Shown here: piece after piece, positions 8,363 to 9,694 of the stretch
Layout: every line of letters starts with the position of its first letter
Numbering within the stretch: the first letter of the stretch is position 1
Origin: Dysgonamonadaceae bacterium
GTDB taxonomy: Bacteria > Bacteroidota > Bacteroidia > Bacteroidales > Azobacteroidaceae
NCBI GenBank assembly: GCA_031284225.1
Contig: JAITAH010000160.1
Coordinates: forward strand, 1-9,694
Length of the DNA stretch: 9,694 bases
Reading direction: 5' to 3'
Notes under the pieces: generated by a model
Seen by the model: the letters and a program-made list of their open reading frames with translations, nothing else
Databases searched by the model: none
What the model was told of the DNA's origin: nothing
Position numbers and translations under genes: made by a program

Positions 8363-9694
8363 TTAGAAATTTTCGGTAAACCGGCCGATTTCCCGATATT
8401 TTTTATACAGTTTCATATAAACGGCATGATTGGCTGGATCCGGTTGATATTCGGAAGCAAATCCTTGCCCCATCGCTTGTTGAGCGTCTTCTACTTTTTT
8501 GTAAACGCCGGCGACTACCGCGGCAAACATAGCCGCTCCAAAGGCGCAGGCCTGTTCGGTACGCGCCACCTTGATAGGCATTCCCAGCACATCGGAAAGG
8601 GTTTGCATCACCAGCGGCGATTTCAGCGAGATACCGCCAATGCCGATCACTTCCCGGATTTCAACGCCGTTTTCCAAGAAACGATCGACAATGGCTTTCG
8701 ATCCGAAAGCGGTCGCTTCTACCAAAGCTTTGAAAATCAGCGGAGCCGTGCTCCCCAGCGTCAAACCCGTTAGCGATCCTTTCAGTAATTGATTGGCGTC
8801 GGGCGTTCGGCGGCCGTTCATCCAGTCGGTAGCCACCAATGCGCTTTCCGATACCGGAATTTTTGCCGCTTCTTCGGACAATTCCGGAATGATTCGGTCG
8901 GAAATTTCCCGAATCAACTGTTCTTTGGTTACAGAATCGACGAGGGTCGAATCGGCCAGGAAGCGCGTAACCGGCCATTCCAGTACCCGTTTGAACCACG
9001 CATAAATATCTCCAAAACCCGATTGTCCGGCTTCCAAGCCCACCAAACCCGGAATGACCGAGCCATCGACCTGTCCGCAAATACCGGGAATCAGCTTATC
9101 GCCCATCGTTTCGTAAGGCACCACCATCACGTCGCAAGTAGAAGTGCCGATGACCCGGACAAATGCGCCCGGACGGATTTCCGCACCCACCGCGCCAAAA
9201 TGGCAATCGAACGCGCCGACGGCTACCGCCACCGCAGTATTTAATCCCAAACGCAACGCCCATTCGTCCGACAAGTAACCCACTTTGGTGTTACTGGGAC
9301 AGGTATATTCAAACAAGTGCGCCCGGAATCCGGCCAGGAGCGGGTCGAGCGTTGTCAGAAATTCTTCGGAAGGCAATCCGCCCCACGACGGATGCCACAG
9401 GGCTTTGTGTCCGGCGGCGCAACGGCTGCGAACCACCCTTTCCGGTTGAGTTTTACCGGTGATCAGCGCCGGCAACCAATCGCAATGTTCAATCCACGAA
9501 CAGGCTTTTTCCCGAACGGCGGCATCTTCGCGCAAGACATGCAGCATTTTTGCCCACACCCATTCCGAGGAATAGATACCGCCTTCATACTGGGTATAAT
9601 CCACTGTCCATTTCTTGGCCAGTTGATTGATTTCCATTGCTTCCCGAACAGCCGTATGGTCTTTCCACAAAACGAACATCGCATGAGGATTTTC
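8363..9694 (-). CDS. araB: AraB-type ribulokinase, N-terminus beyond window edge
   Basis: FGGY-family carbohydrate kinase, C-terminal 443 residues. The frame is open to the window edge and starts with ENPHAMFVLWKDHTAV, which corresponds to the conserved NPxAMFVLWKDHT segment of AraB, so the ATG at 9679 is internal and roughly 120 residues are missing upstream (E. coli AraB has 566). Further AraB marks are the SRCAAGHKALWHPSWGG stretch, catalytic Asp candidate in VGAFDCHFGAVGAEI (codon at 9206-9208), and GTSTCDV. LVGLEAGQSGFGDIYAW, WMNGRRTPDANQ, and VIGIGGISLKSPLVMQ near the C-terminus complete the pattern. It would phosphorylate L-ribulose to L-ribulose 5-phosphate in L-arabinose breakdown; the E. 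coli enzyme is known to accept D-ribulose and xyluloses too. The symporter gene follows after 18 bases. No araA or araD lies in the window, so the exact in vivo substrate is uncertain. Confidence 0.92.
   Translation of the reverse strand, partial: ENPHAMFVLWKDHTAVREAMEINQLAKKWTVDYTQYEGGIYSSEWVWAKMLHVLREDAAVREKACSWIEHCDWLPALITGKTQPERVVRSRCAAGHKALWHPSWGGLPSEEFLTTLDPLLAGFRAHLFEYTCPSNTKVGYLSDEWALRLGLNTAVAVAVGAFDCHFGAVGAEIRPGAFVRVIGTSTCDVMVVPYETMGDKLIPGICGQVDGSVIPGLVGLEAGQSGFGDIYAWFKRVLEWPVTRFLADSTLVDSVTKEQLIREISDRIIPELSEEAAKIPVSESALVATDWMNGRRTPDANQLLKGSLTGLTLGSTAPLIFKALVEATAFGSKAIVDRFLENGVEIREVIGIGGISLKSPLVMQTLSDVLGMPIKVARTEQACAFGAAMFAAVVAGVYKKVEDAQQAMGQGFASEYQPDPANHAVYMKLYKKYREIGRFTENF

Noticed and set aside
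8363..9679. Taking the ATG at 9679 as the true start of the kinase
   Set aside because: The frame is open upstream to the edge and encodes ENPHA, which matches conserved AraB sequence before the Met; roughly the first fifth of the protein, including the ATP phosphate-binding segment, would be missing.
9463..9684. Short minus-strand open frame near the window edge
   Set aside because: It overlaps the ribulokinase in another frame; the kinase frame is conserved and continues off the edge.

Overview
The window is a single-direction block of seven closely packed genes, all on the minus strand, that together make a sugar catabolism operon for L-rhamnose and related L-sugars. In transcription order (from high to low coordinates) they are: an AraB-type ribulokinase (5' end outside the window), a sodium/solute symporter of the SGLT type, rhamnulokinase (rhaB), L-rhamnose isomerase (rhaA), an MFS sugar permease, rhamnulose-1-phosphate aldolase (rhaD) and L-fucose isomerase (fucI, last few codons outside the window). 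The gaps between genes are 18, 3, 16, 10, 18 and 9 bases, so there is no room for internal promoters or terminators and no stretch over 300 bases without a gene. No RNA gene, repeat, mobile element or CRISPR array was seen.

The source looks like a member of the Bacteroidetes, most likely Bacteroidales. The gene starts lack Shine-Dalgarno sequences and instead follow A-rich leaders. The SGLT protein and the AraB protein (with a GAFDCH active-site segment) resemble the forms I associate with that phylum. The order kinase, isomerase, permease, aldolase is the one I recall for the rhamnose operon of Bacteroides. Genus cannot be told from the sequence alone.

The core pathway is complete: the permease and/or the symporter bring in sugar, RhaA converts L-rhamnose to L-rhamnulose, RhaB phosphorylates it at C1, and RhaD splits it into dihydroxyacetone phosphate and L-lactaldehyde. 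All catalytic and metal residues that I could map are present in RhaA, RhaD, RhaB and FucI. The enzyme that disposes of lactaldehyde is not in the window.

The less usual part is the company: an AraB-type kinase plus symporter upstream and an L-fucose isomerase downstream, without araA, araD, fucK or fucA in view. This suggests a mixed L-sugar locus (rhamnose with fucose, L-arabinose or D-arabinose) in which enzymes may be shared. The individual families are all well known, and I do not see evidence for a wholly undescribed system here.
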